Part shown: piece by piece, positions 24,300-34,649 of the stretch
How positions within the stretch are numbered: the first letter of the stretch is position 1
Layout: the number at the start of each line of letters is the position of its first letter
NCBI RefSeq assembly: GCF_000972845.2
Contig: NC_040022.1
Span: forward strand, 16,335,865 to 16,399,864
DNA: 64,000 nucleotides
Origin: Larimichthys crocea
Taxonomy: Eukaryota; Chordata; Actinopteri; Sciaenidae
Direction: 5' to 3'
Notes under the pieces: model-generated
What the model saw: the letters and a program-made list of their open reading frames with translations, nothing else
Database searches by the model: none
Told to the model about the DNA's origin: nothing
Position numbers and translations under genes: made by a program

Positions 24300-26139
24300 A
24301 CATACTAATACATATTTATACCTCTGTATATATCTATAGCATATTTATACCCCTACTGTGCATATCTAATCTATACTGTATTCATATTTAGCTGTTTGTT
24401 CTGTATGTAATATCTACCAATTATGTTACTTGTCACAGTGTTCCATTGTGGATAATGTAGGCACCTGGTTTTGACAAGAAAGAAGACGATGTTGCATATT
24501 TTAACTCTGAAACTGTCCATCATGAGTTTTAACAATGTTAGAGGCAACGCTAAATCTGTGGAGCATTCTTTTAACATTATATTATATTCATGTTTCTTAG
24601 CTGTAGATGGCTATTCTGTCAGTGTCAGTGGTGATTTTGGCACCTTGTCTGTTGGGTTTGTATTAATCGTTTCACTTTATCTCAGTTCCTTCTTATATCA
24701 AACAATTATGATCCAATGTTTTCCAATCAATTTGTAAAAAAAAATCTGTGTTGTAATAGTTTCTACAAATTCAAACCAACATGTTCCTCCTCTTTCGTTG
24801 TCTCATTCTTCATTTTTCATTTGATTCGGAAATGTAGAATGTCTTTTATAAACTAAGAGCAGATAAGATAGTAGCCTGTAATGAAGTCAAAAGCTTTCTG
24901 TGTGAGTCATGGCCTCCAGTAAGGCTGAGATGAGGGGATGGTAGTGAGTTGAGTCATGTTGATACAGGAGGATCAGATTAACATTGAACTGAATCCAAAC
25001 ACTTCCCATTCCTGCAGTACAATATTTAGCACATTAGTCAAAATGAAGAATATTATTTTACACTGAATATATCCAGACAGTATGCTTAAACTATGAGCTT
25101 ATTTAAGACGCAATAAACAATAAAACAACAAGATATACAATAAAACAAATAAAATAAATAAAAACCTTTATTTGGCTGCCGTACCACTAGATTGGACCTG
25201 CGGTAGACACCTGTAACATATTAACGTTACTAAATTATTGTGTATATTATGTGCTTTTCATTATTTCTGCTTCAGTTAAGGTGATATCACTTGTTGGTGC
25301 ACATGGAGGATCCTGCTTGTAAACCTTGTAAGTGTCTCATTGAGCAGAGAGCACACACTGTTGGATAACAGTGTTTTGGTTGGCACAAGGCTCATTCTGC
25401 TGCCATACTGATATCCTCTTTATGGCTCAAAGACAATCGACCCATCTGGTTTGGGGCCACTGGGCACCAAGGTAAACAAACAGCAAACATACACAGCTAA
25501 TGGGAGAGTAGATTATGTATTATGATGATGCATTTGTTTGAAGATTGTCACATATACAGACGAGAAGCCATGAGTGTACATCGCACAAGTAAACACGGCA
25601 AAAAAGAAGAAAAAAAAAAGAGGAGCCAGATGGAGAGGGGGTGAAGATGGTACAAGATGGAGTATGTACAAAGCGAAGAGTGGACCTGTACCATCTGTAA
25701 AACAGTTGGGAAAAATAGCCTGAAGGAGAAGGGAACAAGAACATCAAAAATAAACACAAAACGGAGTAAGTCATTTCATTTTATGTGCCACTCAGCACAG
25801 TCGACGCATAAAGCAGATGTTCTCAGTTCAGTTAAAATCATTAAAAACCTCTGGAGGCACAGCTTCCAGCAACAGCTGAGTGTTCTAAATTTAATGAAAT
25901 TATAAACTGGAGAAAGCACTGGAGAAAAACTGTCTGAAATGTGGATTATGAGCCTTTAAAAGTTATTTAAGGCTTTACACAAACTGACAAAACTTCACTG
26001 AATGATACAGCAGAAATACATACTGTAGATTATATTATGCAAGGAAATAAAGGTCAAACCTACATACGTAGCAGACAAACATCCCTTTAAAAGGTTAAAA
26101 CTATTTTTTTATAAAAAGGCCTTTTTATAAAACTGTCTC

Positions 26140-26185
<46 letters not shown>

Positions 26186-29100
26186 CTCAAAGCTGTTTAA
26201 AACTCTGAATTTAATGCATCAATTGTCGTCAATTTTCCAGGTGAGGGGGTTGGTTGCTTAAATAAACTTTTATATTCATTAAAAGATTCATGTGGGAATC
26301 CGACCGAGGAACATTATTCAACATTTACAGTCTTTAATCTTTTGTGAGTTTGTAACCTTTCCAAGTTACATTGTACCTACTTTACTCTGTGCAGGAAATA
26401 ACCAAACACACATAAGCAAATATATCACACCTGTTCTCTATTTATACAATATCATATTGCCTATAGCTTGTATTAGATCACATAGAACAGTCAAGTATGC
26501 CATATGCTGAGTGACATTTCAGGAGTCGTGCAATAGACCTGTGATATTTTATCTGACACACAAGAAGACTACATTCAGATATTAAACAAATATAACAACT
26601 GATGCGCTCATGTTTCATACTCCAAATAAAAAATCTAACAAAATACAATAAACATAACTGTTAATCTAGTCTAGAATCAATTTTTAAATTACAACAACCA
26701 GTCAATAAACTACACTACACATTTATCACCACCTACAGAACATTTATCCACCAGCTTTTATAAATACTTTAGATGTGTGTACAAATAAAATCTCCCATTG
26801 TTCAGTGTATGTTAAAATGTATAATATACATGTAATATCAACTTATTAGGAAAGGAGTTAATTTGTTGAATTGTTCAGTATAAGTTGCTTTGGTCTGATT
26901 GATTTATTTACATGTTTATTTAAACCGTATGAAATTGAAATGACTAAACTTATACACAGTCTAAAGAATATGTGGCTTCTGTACACAGCATTTTGTATCT
27001 GATTTTAGGTTCAGGCTGTAATGTCTCATCATTTCATAATAGCAGCAGTTATTTCTTCCCTCAAAAAAGATCATTGTATCATCTAACTGGCTTTCAGAAA
27101 CTGAGCTCTCTGCTGGTGTCTATTTTGATTTATCAAACCAAGTGTCCCAAAACAGTTGCAGAGATGAGGTTTTGGCTCATGAAATATTCTTTTTGGAACA
27201 TTTTTATGTTTTTATTGGACAGCTAAAAGTAGAGGGATGACAGAAATTCAGGGTAGGGAGAGAGAGAGAGGAAAGACATGCAATGAGTCCTCCGCCAACT
27301 TAGGCCATTGTGGTACTTCTCACAGTATAAAGAAGGGATGGCGTATGTGTGACATCACCCAGTTTCCAAATCTGTGGCTCTGGCTGCCACCATGTTGGCA
27401 GTACTGCGTCCTCCGCCTCCTGGCTGATCTAAAAATCTGCAAAGATGTGGATCATCTGCGGACCTGAGGCGGGCCAAATGATCCCTAGGTGCTCAAACAA
27501 GCCATCTGCATTGGCACCCACCTGTCAGTCAAAGCAACCATTGTTGCAAACAATTGTGTTAAAGTATCTTATTTCTTCTGTCTTTAAGTCACCTGTTTTA
27601 CACAAAATAACAATGTATCTTTTAAATGAGTTGCTATATTCTTACTGATTTTCCTCCCCTGTCACTTAATTATCTCATAATGTACTTTTCATTTGACTTG
27701 TGCCCCTTTTTCCATCAAGACATTGTATTTGACAGACAAGACAAAGTCCTTCAGTTACTTGGCTACTTAAGATCTCCTCCGCCTGCATTTCTACTTGCAC
27801 TGGTGTGTGCGTTTTGCGAGCGTGTTCCCTCCATCACTTGTGACTGCTTGGCATCTTGACAAGTGTGTGACAGTCAAGTCTGTCAACAACGGCAGCATGA
27901 TGAATCCTTACACAATATGCTGGCAATGAACAGCGTCTCTCCAGCAGACAGAGAGAAAAGAAGGGAGGACAAACTGGAACACTGTATATTTTTGACAGAA
28001 AGATAAACAGAACAGCCTGGGTTCATCACCAAAACAAATAAATCGATGAATGAATCATGGCAGACTCTGATTGGCTCCAGTACAAGAATAGCTTGATTAG
28101 TTCTACAATCAACAGATGTCAATACTTCTTGAAACTACTGAACGTTGCCTGCTCTCTATTCTTGAAGTAATATCATGTCCTTAAAGCAAGAAAAAGACGA
28201 GGACAGATCGACCTCTCCTTCTATTGAGTTCCGACATTACATAAAAGTGAAAACACATTCGTCATCACACAAAGTTCAGCTAGGACGTCAAAGAGACAAA
28301 TAAAAAATAGTGGTACTCTTGGATACCATGATTCTAATACCATTGAACATGAGGAGGTAGAGGGTCGCCTGTGGCGCTGCACAGTTTTGTTGGTGTTGTT
28401 TTTCACAGGAAAATACTTTGGGTCGGGTATATAGCCTATTTTTAATTCCTTCTCTGCTGCATAAAAAACATCCTGCTGTCTGTGAATTGGTTTCTCAGTG
28501 TCAACACAGAGCCTGAGGGGAGAAGAATGAAATGGCGGGAGTGAAGTACTCTGCTAATAGAAAGAATTAAATGAAACGAGGACCCTTTAGGGCTCCTTTA
28601 CGTAGTCTCTCTCGACTCAGTACCTTAACAGTGCTTCCACTGGCCTTTTATAAAAGGCAACATGTGGGTGACTCATTGCCCTGCTTCACCATGAAAATGT
28701 GAATGATTGCTGGTTTGTGTGGCACAGACTAGAGTCTGTTGGGTCCCTAAGCAAAAATTCCCAGGGGTCCCTTCCGACCAGTGTTCATCACCATTATGTT
28801 ATAAATAATCTAACACCAACAAAAAATGTATGAAATCAAAACTTTTTTTTATTCCAAATGTTCACATATCGTACCATATTAGAATTAAATAATGTGAAAA
28901 AACTGATTGTAAAGAACAATAAAAAACAAAATAAATAACTAAATAACAACAAGGTTGTTACATTGTAAATGACTCATATTCTCATAAGGCTATTTTTTTA
29001 AGCACTGGTTCAAATTCTGCCTGACAAAAAAACAAAATGTGTATATTGTCATAAAGAATCTTTCCAGGGCATGGCATATCAATTAAAGTAGAACACTGGA

Positions 29101-29735
29101 CTTACGGTTTTCATCGTCAGCATTTGGTACTTTATCGGTCTGTTTTGTGGTCATACATTTAAGTAATGATCCTGAGGAGAGATAAGAGAGAGATTTTTAA
29201 TTGTTCTCCTTGGGCATAGCTTTCATTACACTGGGGAACAATTCAGAAAAAAAAAAATGCTGATTCCAAAATTGCAGTCAGTTTTTTTCTAGCAGCTAGT
29301 TTCACCATTCCAAGTCAGAGGGCAAATATCAGTGCATTTGTCAAACAAGCATATTTTTCATATTTTAAAGTAAAACTCTGCGATCAAGACAAGCCGTGCA
29401 AGCAGTGTGTCGAGAGTTTATGTATGTGGACCAAAGGAACACGTGAAAAGTTGGCATTTGGTATCCCCATGGTTTGGGAAGAGCAAAAAGATTGTTGCAC
29501 AGACTGTTAGGCTACTTTTGTTTAGTGAAAACAAGCAGATATCTGTTAAGTACAGTATTTTTCATATTTTTTAAGAAAACGGGGATCCTATAGTTCAAAA
29601 ACAGCTGTCAGACCTAACTCAACAAAAATTACGTTCCCCAGTGTTATTCATTGCTATCATAGCATTCATAGATTAGGGCTAGCTATTAACACTTACACAA
29701 CTTTAATAGTTACAGAAAAAGCTGTTTTTCCATCC
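24300..29735. other. Intergenic, no gene recognised
   Basis: AT-rich DNA with a CA microsatellite at 26143-26181 and a 26-base perfect palindrome next to it at 26107-26132. A 16-base palindrome (GCCTTTTATAAAAGGC) lies at 28643-28658. No supported exon or RNA gene was found. Confidence 0.5.
26107..26181. repeat. 26-base perfect palindrome followed by (CA)n
   Basis: Arms TTTTATAAAAAGG and CCTTTTTATAAAA meet with no spacer at 26119/26120. A CA dinucleotide tract of about 38 bases follows at 26143-26181. Confidence 0.8.
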
Positions 29736-29774
29736 AGATCACTCCAATACATTTTGTACCTTCAACAGACATCT

Positions 29775-30170
29775 ATGTCCATCCATGGTACAACAAGTAA
29801 ACAAAACGTTCAGCTTGTTGCTCAGTTCCAGGCTGAGAAGGAATTTAATAGGGTCCTTCACTCAGAACTGGTAAACCTCAAGAACCAGGTCCACCAGATG
29901 GAGGAGCCCCTCTGTCTTTCACAGGACCTGGAACATCTGAATGAGTCTTCCTTAAGCGATTCACAGGATTCATTGTATGAGTGTGTTCCTCAGAACCCTG
30001 AACTAGAGGCTGAAGACTCTCCCTCTGTTTCTCAGGGCGTAGATCCGAATGCTGGGGCTACAGGTGGTGGGGAGAATGCGGCCATGACAACCAAGAAGCA
30101 TTCTGTATGGAAGAGAAGGCGCCACTTCCTTGGTTTGAGGAAGCACAAGAATAGGCAAGAGGACTCCTAA
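29775..30170 (+). CDS. Unrecognised 131-aa reading frame (possible terminal exon or retrogene)
   Basis: I do not recognise this protein. From the ATG at 29775 it is Gln/Glu-rich with a heptad-like segment (about residues 15-45: QLVAQFQAEKEFNRVLHSEL, VNLKNQVHQMEE), then an acidic Ser-rich stretch (ESSLSDSQDSLYECVPQNPE) and a strongly basic C-terminus (KKHSVWKRRRHFLGLRKHKN). Codon use and residue balance look protein-like, unlike the surrounding frames. The frame is open upstream to a good acceptor (TGTTTTTCCATCCAG, exon from 29738), and AATAAA lies 17 bases after the stop (30187-30192). It could therefore be a terminal exon, a retrogene or part of an unknown element. No upstream exon was found. 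Confidence 0.4.
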   Translation: MSIHGTTSKQNVQLVAQFQAEKEFNRVLHSELVNLKNQVHQMEEPLCLSQDLEHLNESSLSDSQDSLYECVPQNPELEAEDSPSVSQGVDPNAGATGGGENAAMTTKKHSVWKRRRHFLGLRKHKNRQEDS

Positions 30171-30190
30171 TCCAGGACAAATTTCAAATA

Positions 30191-30464
30191 AATGTCCTTC
30201 CCCATGTCTGTGTGGGTTTTCTCCGAGAGCTTCGGTTTCCCCACACAGTCAGTGACGAATAATATAAAAATAAAAAAAATAAAAACATCTGAGTGGACTT
30301 CTCCATTCTGAGTGGCTATTAAAGTCACAGGATGGCACAGAATGTCCCTCCTCATGTCTGTGTGGGTTTTCTCCGAGAGCTTTGGTTTCCCCACACAGTC
30401 AGTGACGAATAATATATATTAAAAAAAAATTAACATCTGAGTGGACTTCTCCATTCTGAGTGGC
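30191..30464. repeat. Tandem duplication, 150-base unit, two copies
   Basis: Copy 1 starts at 30191 (AATGTCCTTCCCCATGTCTG) and copy 2 at 30341 (AATGTCCCTCCTCATGTCTG). Both contain GTGTGGGTTTTCTCCGAGAG, TTTCCCCACACAGTCAGTG and ATCTGAGTGGACTTCTCC. Copy 2 stops after CTGAGTGGC at 30464. The GGGTTTTCTCCG...CACAGTC phrase resembles a widespread fish repeat. The array starts within the poly(A) signal of the preceding ORF. Confidence 0.85.
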
Positions 30465-30469
30465 AGAAC

Positions 30470-31540
30470 CCAGAGTTAATTAGTGGTAGAAAAAAGTAAA
30501 ATTGCTGCCTTAATACTTACACCGTTTTAGTATTTTGTAACTGTTTTCCTCAAAAAACAAATTAAGTACTAATTACCTTCAGGAAAAGTCTTTGGATTAA
30601 AAAAAAACAGAATCTGTAAAATAAAGACTAGATTACTTAATATTATGGTTTTGAGCAAATATTTTGATAGGTTTTCTTCTTTCATTAGAGGCAACTTCAT
30701 ATATAGTTTATTGTGTTTGTGTGTGTGTGTGCTTCTTTTGCATGATCATAGTACTTCTTTCGTTATATGCATCTGACTGCATATCTAGATGGAGCCCTTA
30801 CAGCAGATGTATGATATAACTTTTCTAACAGAGAACAAACAATGGCTTTTACTGTAAATCCTTTCCGGCTGCTCTGTAGTCAGAGCCAGGTCTGATTGAC
30901 TGAGCAGCAGGCCTTTGATCGCTGTTCATTGCTGGGCACAGAAAGCAGAATTCCTCTTGACACGTTGTGCAATGTTTTCCAAAAATATTAAATACAGGTT
31001 TTTTTCTCACTAAAATGACACTGTTTCTCTTAAAAGTGATGATCTCATACTTGTGGTTAAATGTGATTCCTAGCACAGAAGTAGTGAGGTATAAAGGGTA
31101 ACAGCAGGGCTGGAGACACTTAAATTAATGATAAATGGTGGCGGAAAAGAAAGACTCATGACCATGGATGTTGTTTGAGACATTATAATGGCATGCTGTT
31201 TTTTATATACCAAATTTAAATTTCCAGCATTTTCTATTTTCAGTCTGATACTTTAAGCACAATGTAATCACCCACACACACACTCTCACAGTGGCTTCAG
31301 TGAAAATTTACAGGTTTTAAAGCAAACAAAACAATCATGAAAAATGTTACTGCAGAGAAAAAAACACTGGTATATTATCATATGTGGTATTATTTGATTG
31401 TTGATACTGATTCATAAGTATGTAAGTAGCATTTTATCATTGTAGCTGATTAAATGGAGCTGGTTTAGTTACTGTATGTACAGTTAAAGGGTCAGTGTGT
31501 GGTATATTTAAATGTATTTGTATTTTTAAATATAATTTTT
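30470..31540. other. Intergenic, no gene recognised
   Basis: AT-rich DNA between the tandem duplication and the LINE insertion. Nothing coding was recognised. Confidence 0.5.
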
Positions 31541-31541
31541 T

Positions 31542-31557
31542 AATATTGAGCATAGTT
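31542..31557 (+). repeat. Target-site duplication, left copy
   Basis: AATATTGAGCATAGTT, 16 bases, identical to 34433-34448. It marks the left edge of the LINE insertion. Confidence 0.9.
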
Positions 31558-31700
31558 AGTCACGTGACGCGGTGAAGAAGATGGCTGCTTAGCTGAGTAG
31601 CTCCGCCGTGGTAGCTTATACATTTATCCGTCAACACATAAATAGTAGGCATTTCCTTACTAGAACACGTCCAGACTTTAGACAAAGCGCTTGGGAGACA

Positions 31701-31928
31701 ATGTCGGGCAAGCCTAAAAGCTCCAGACGACAGAATCCTAAAAACATCACTGGCTTGCCAGCTGCCCGTGTTAGCAGCGACGCTAATTCACCAGCGAGTC
31801 AGGAAGAAGACCGTGGCCAGCCACCAGGTAACGTCGGGAGCCTTTGTAAGGGGGGCATGTTATTCAGTTCTCATCACACAGGAAAAAACAAAACACAAGG
31901 AAACTTGCAGACTTGGAGAAGAAAGTGA
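31701..31928 (+). pseudogene. Truncated ORF1 of the L1-like LINE
   Basis: Begins MSGKPKSSRRQNPKN and stays hydrophilic and Ser/Gly/Asn-rich, as expected for an L1 ORF1 N-terminus. It lacks the coiled-coil, RRM and C-terminal domains, and runs across the internal deletion into an out-of-frame stop at 31926-31928. Confidence 0.7.
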
Positions 31929-33947
31929 AACAAAACTATTCCCCACACATCTTAAAAACAGTCACACAGCTTAAATATGAATATAATCGGATAATATCAC
32001 AGAAGGTTGAGTTTGGATTATTCAGGGCAAGACAAAAGTATTTCGAGTCCGGGGATAAGGCCGGGAAACTCCTGGCACGATATATTAAGAAACAGGAGTC
32101 CATGGCCACGATATCTGCTATCCAGGCTCAAAGTGGGGGTCTTGCGACAAAATCGTCAGACATAAATGGGGCCTTTAGAAATTTTTACGTGGAGCTGTAT
32201 ACCACCACATACTCTTGCCAAAAGAAAGATATTCTTTCTTTTTTAGCAGGGTTGGACCTTCCAACTTTGAATATAGAGCACCGCAAGTTTCTGGATGCTT
32301 CAATCACAGCAGAAGAAATAAAGGAAGTTATCCGAAAGCTGCGTGCTGGTAAATCACCCGGACCTGACAGGTTGACCGCAGAATCTTATAAATGTTTTAT
32401 GGAGGAGCTCACTCCACTCTTGTTACAAATGTATAATAAAGCTTTTGAAAAAGGAGTGTTACCCCCGACTTTGTCTCAGGCTCTAATATCTCTGAATTTT
32501 AAAGGAAGGCAAAGAGCCCACGGACTGTAAAAACTATCGTCCAATTTCGTTGATATCTATAGACACTAAAATACTTTACAAAATCCTTGCAAATCGTCTC
32601 AGTACGGTTATAACTACTCTAATACATACAGATCAGGTTGGGTTTATATCTAACAGATTTGCCTCGGATAACATTCAACGTCTAATTAATGTTATGTGGA
32701 TGGTTAGGAACAACAATGCACGTACAGCAGCCATCTCACTCGATGCTGAAAAAGCATTTGATTGCGTAGAGTGGCAATACCTTTTTCAAGTGCTGGAGAT
32801 TTAAGGCTTTGGGCAGACATTTCTGAAGTGGGTGAAATTGTTATATAATGAGCCTCAAGCGGCTGTACAGGCTAATGGCATAATTTGTCCATATTTTAAG
32901 CTGGGTCGTGGAACCCGGCAAGGTTCACCTCTCTCCCCATTACTGTTTTGTTTAGCATTAGAACCTCTAGCTGCAGCAATTCGTAAAGACCCTAATATCC
33001 CTGGAGTCCCAATTGCGGGGACCACACATAAGCTTATGCTATATGCTGATGATATTTTAATATTTATTACGGACCCAGACAAATCTATTCCTGCGTTGCT
33101 TAAAACTCTTTTTCTAGTTTTTCAGGCTATAGAGTGAATTGGACTCTGGATCATTTCAATGGCCCCCTAAGGGAATAAAATATTTGGGAATATTGTTTCC
33201 TAGGCAACTAGACAAAATAGTACAATGCAATTTTGAACCACTCCTAGACAAAATTAACAGATTTGGAAAGGTGGGCTCTGCTTTATCTCTCACTATGGGG
33301 AAAAGTCAATATTATAAAGATGAATTGTTCTGCTAGAGTTAATTACCTACTTCAGTCTCTCCCACTGAGTATCCCAGCAAAATATTTTAAACAATTTGAT
33401 GCTATGTGTAACAAGTTTTTCTGGAACGGTAAAAGGCCAAGAATACATCTGCGTAAATTGCAGAAGCCTGTAGGGAAAGGTGGCCTGGGAATGCCAAATC
33501 TTTTATTTTATTATTATGCATTCAATCTGAAGCATTTGGCACACTGGGCTTTACCCCCTGGGGAGAGCGCTGCCTTGGTATGCAATAGAGCGGTCATTGT
33601 GTATTTCAATACCTCCAATGCTGTTCTTAATGGCTAGAATGCCTCCAAATGCTCGATCCCATCCCATTATCTCTCATTTACAAGGACTATGGAGAAAGGT
33701 GTCTTGCATATTTAAAATTAGCCCTTTTTTAAGCTTAGACCCTAAACCCTTGGCCCATATTGTGAAACCCTTAACCAACTGGATCCAGACAAGTATAATG
33801 ATTGGCAAGCAGATGATAATGAGAAAGTGGAAAGATGCAGAGGGCCCCGTATTTCAAGAGTGGTTCATGGAGTTAGGTAAAATAGCTGCTTTCGAAAGAA
33901 TATCCTATAGTATAACAAATGATATGGATAAATATAATGAGAAATAG
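31913..33947 (+). pseudogene. Broken ORF2 (reverse transcriptase) of the L1-like LINE
   Basis: Reading pieces are 31913-32530, 32550-32804, 32832-33137 and 33139-33947 in changing frames. The first holds the pre-RT segment and fingers (LRAGKSPGPDRLTAESYK). A frameshift near 32505 moves to KILANRLSTVI, QVGFISNRF and AAISLDAEKAFDCVEW. A TAA near 32802 interrupts before WVKLLYNEPQAAVQ. The third has RQGSPLSPLLF and the catalytic YADD at about 33040-33051. At about 33140 a frame change and short deletion occur between the SGY-type motif and KGIKYLGILFP. The C-terminal piece includes KFFWNGKRPRIH, GGLGMPNLLFYYYAFNLKH. The endonuclease is absent. Confidence 0.88.
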
Positions 33948-34432
33948 GGAAGGTTTTTAAGACTGCATTCTTTACAGGGTAGCTAAAATATTTCTGCATA
34001 TATTGATCATAATGGGCTGTTTTGGGGGAGCGGGATGGAAATGATGGTGGAGGTGGGCTGGATGCTATGCAGGGATCTGTTCTCCGGAGGTCTACTTGTG
34101 GTCAGTGAATTTCACATGGGACAGCAACAGTATAGTGGTGGTTTCCTGGTAAATGGACTGCTTAACATATTGAGCATGGACTGATGTATCTGTCTGGGAG
34201 TTGTCATGTCTTTATTGTATTTCATTTTCTGTCTGTTATTTATATGTTTTATGGTCAAATAAGTTGGTGCGTCTTTTATCTTGACTTTGCCTTATTTTTT
34301 TATTTTTTTATTATTATTATTTATTTTTATTATTTATTAATTTTGAATATTTTTTCTTGTTGTTCTTCCAATGTTCTATTAGTTTAATCTTGTAAAATGT
34401 GAAACTCAATAAAAAATTTGAATCATAAAAAA

Positions 34433-34448
34433 AATATTGAGCATAGTT
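34433..34448 (+). repeat. Target-site duplication, right copy
   Basis: AATATTGAGCATAGTT immediately follows the A-rich tail of the LINE and matches the left copy without mismatch. Confidence 0.9.
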
Positions 34449-34564
34449 TTTATATTCTGTTTTATTTTAGCTAAAATTTTTATAGTATTGTGTTTTACTC
34501 TTAAGCTTATTTTTACTTTTACGTGTAGTGCTGTTACACTGTTTTAGTGCTCTTAATACTGAGC

Positions 34565-34645
34565 TGACCGATTCTTCACATTTCATTGTATTGTTGATCC
34601 TGTGTTATCTTACATTTGATAAATAAACCGGAAACTTGAACTAGT
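34565..34645 (+). mobile_element. Possible L2-like LINE 3' end
   Basis: CACATTTCATTGTATTGTTG, then ATAAATAAACC and a terminal ACTTGAAC resemble fish L2-type 3' ends (TTTCATTGTA...CAATAAA...TTGAAC). No reading frame remains. Confidence 0.35.
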
Positions 34646-34649
34646 ACTC

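Larger units (their letters stand above)
31558..34432 (+). mobile_element. Internally deleted L1-like LINE retrotransposon
   Basis: A 2.9-kb insertion bounded by a perfect 16-base target-site duplication and ending in AATAAA (34408-34413) and a short A-rich tail. The 5' end looks intact: CACGTGA, a YY1-type AAGATGGCTGC at 31578-31588, and a Ser/Gly-rich ORF1 start at ATG 31701. At about 31880 the sequence jumps into the region before the reverse transcriptase of ORF2, so most of ORF1 and the whole endonuclease domain are missing. RT motifs are clear (AGKSPGPD, QVGFISNRF, RGTRQGSPLSPLLF, LYADDILIF), placing it in the L1/Tx1-like group. Frameshifts and a stop break ORF2, so it cannot move itself. 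Confidence 0.93.

Noticed and set aside
25520..25905. Overlapping frames on both strands (Phe/Leu/Ser-rich or Lys-rich)
   Set aside because: Complementary low-complexity composition with no family resemblance.
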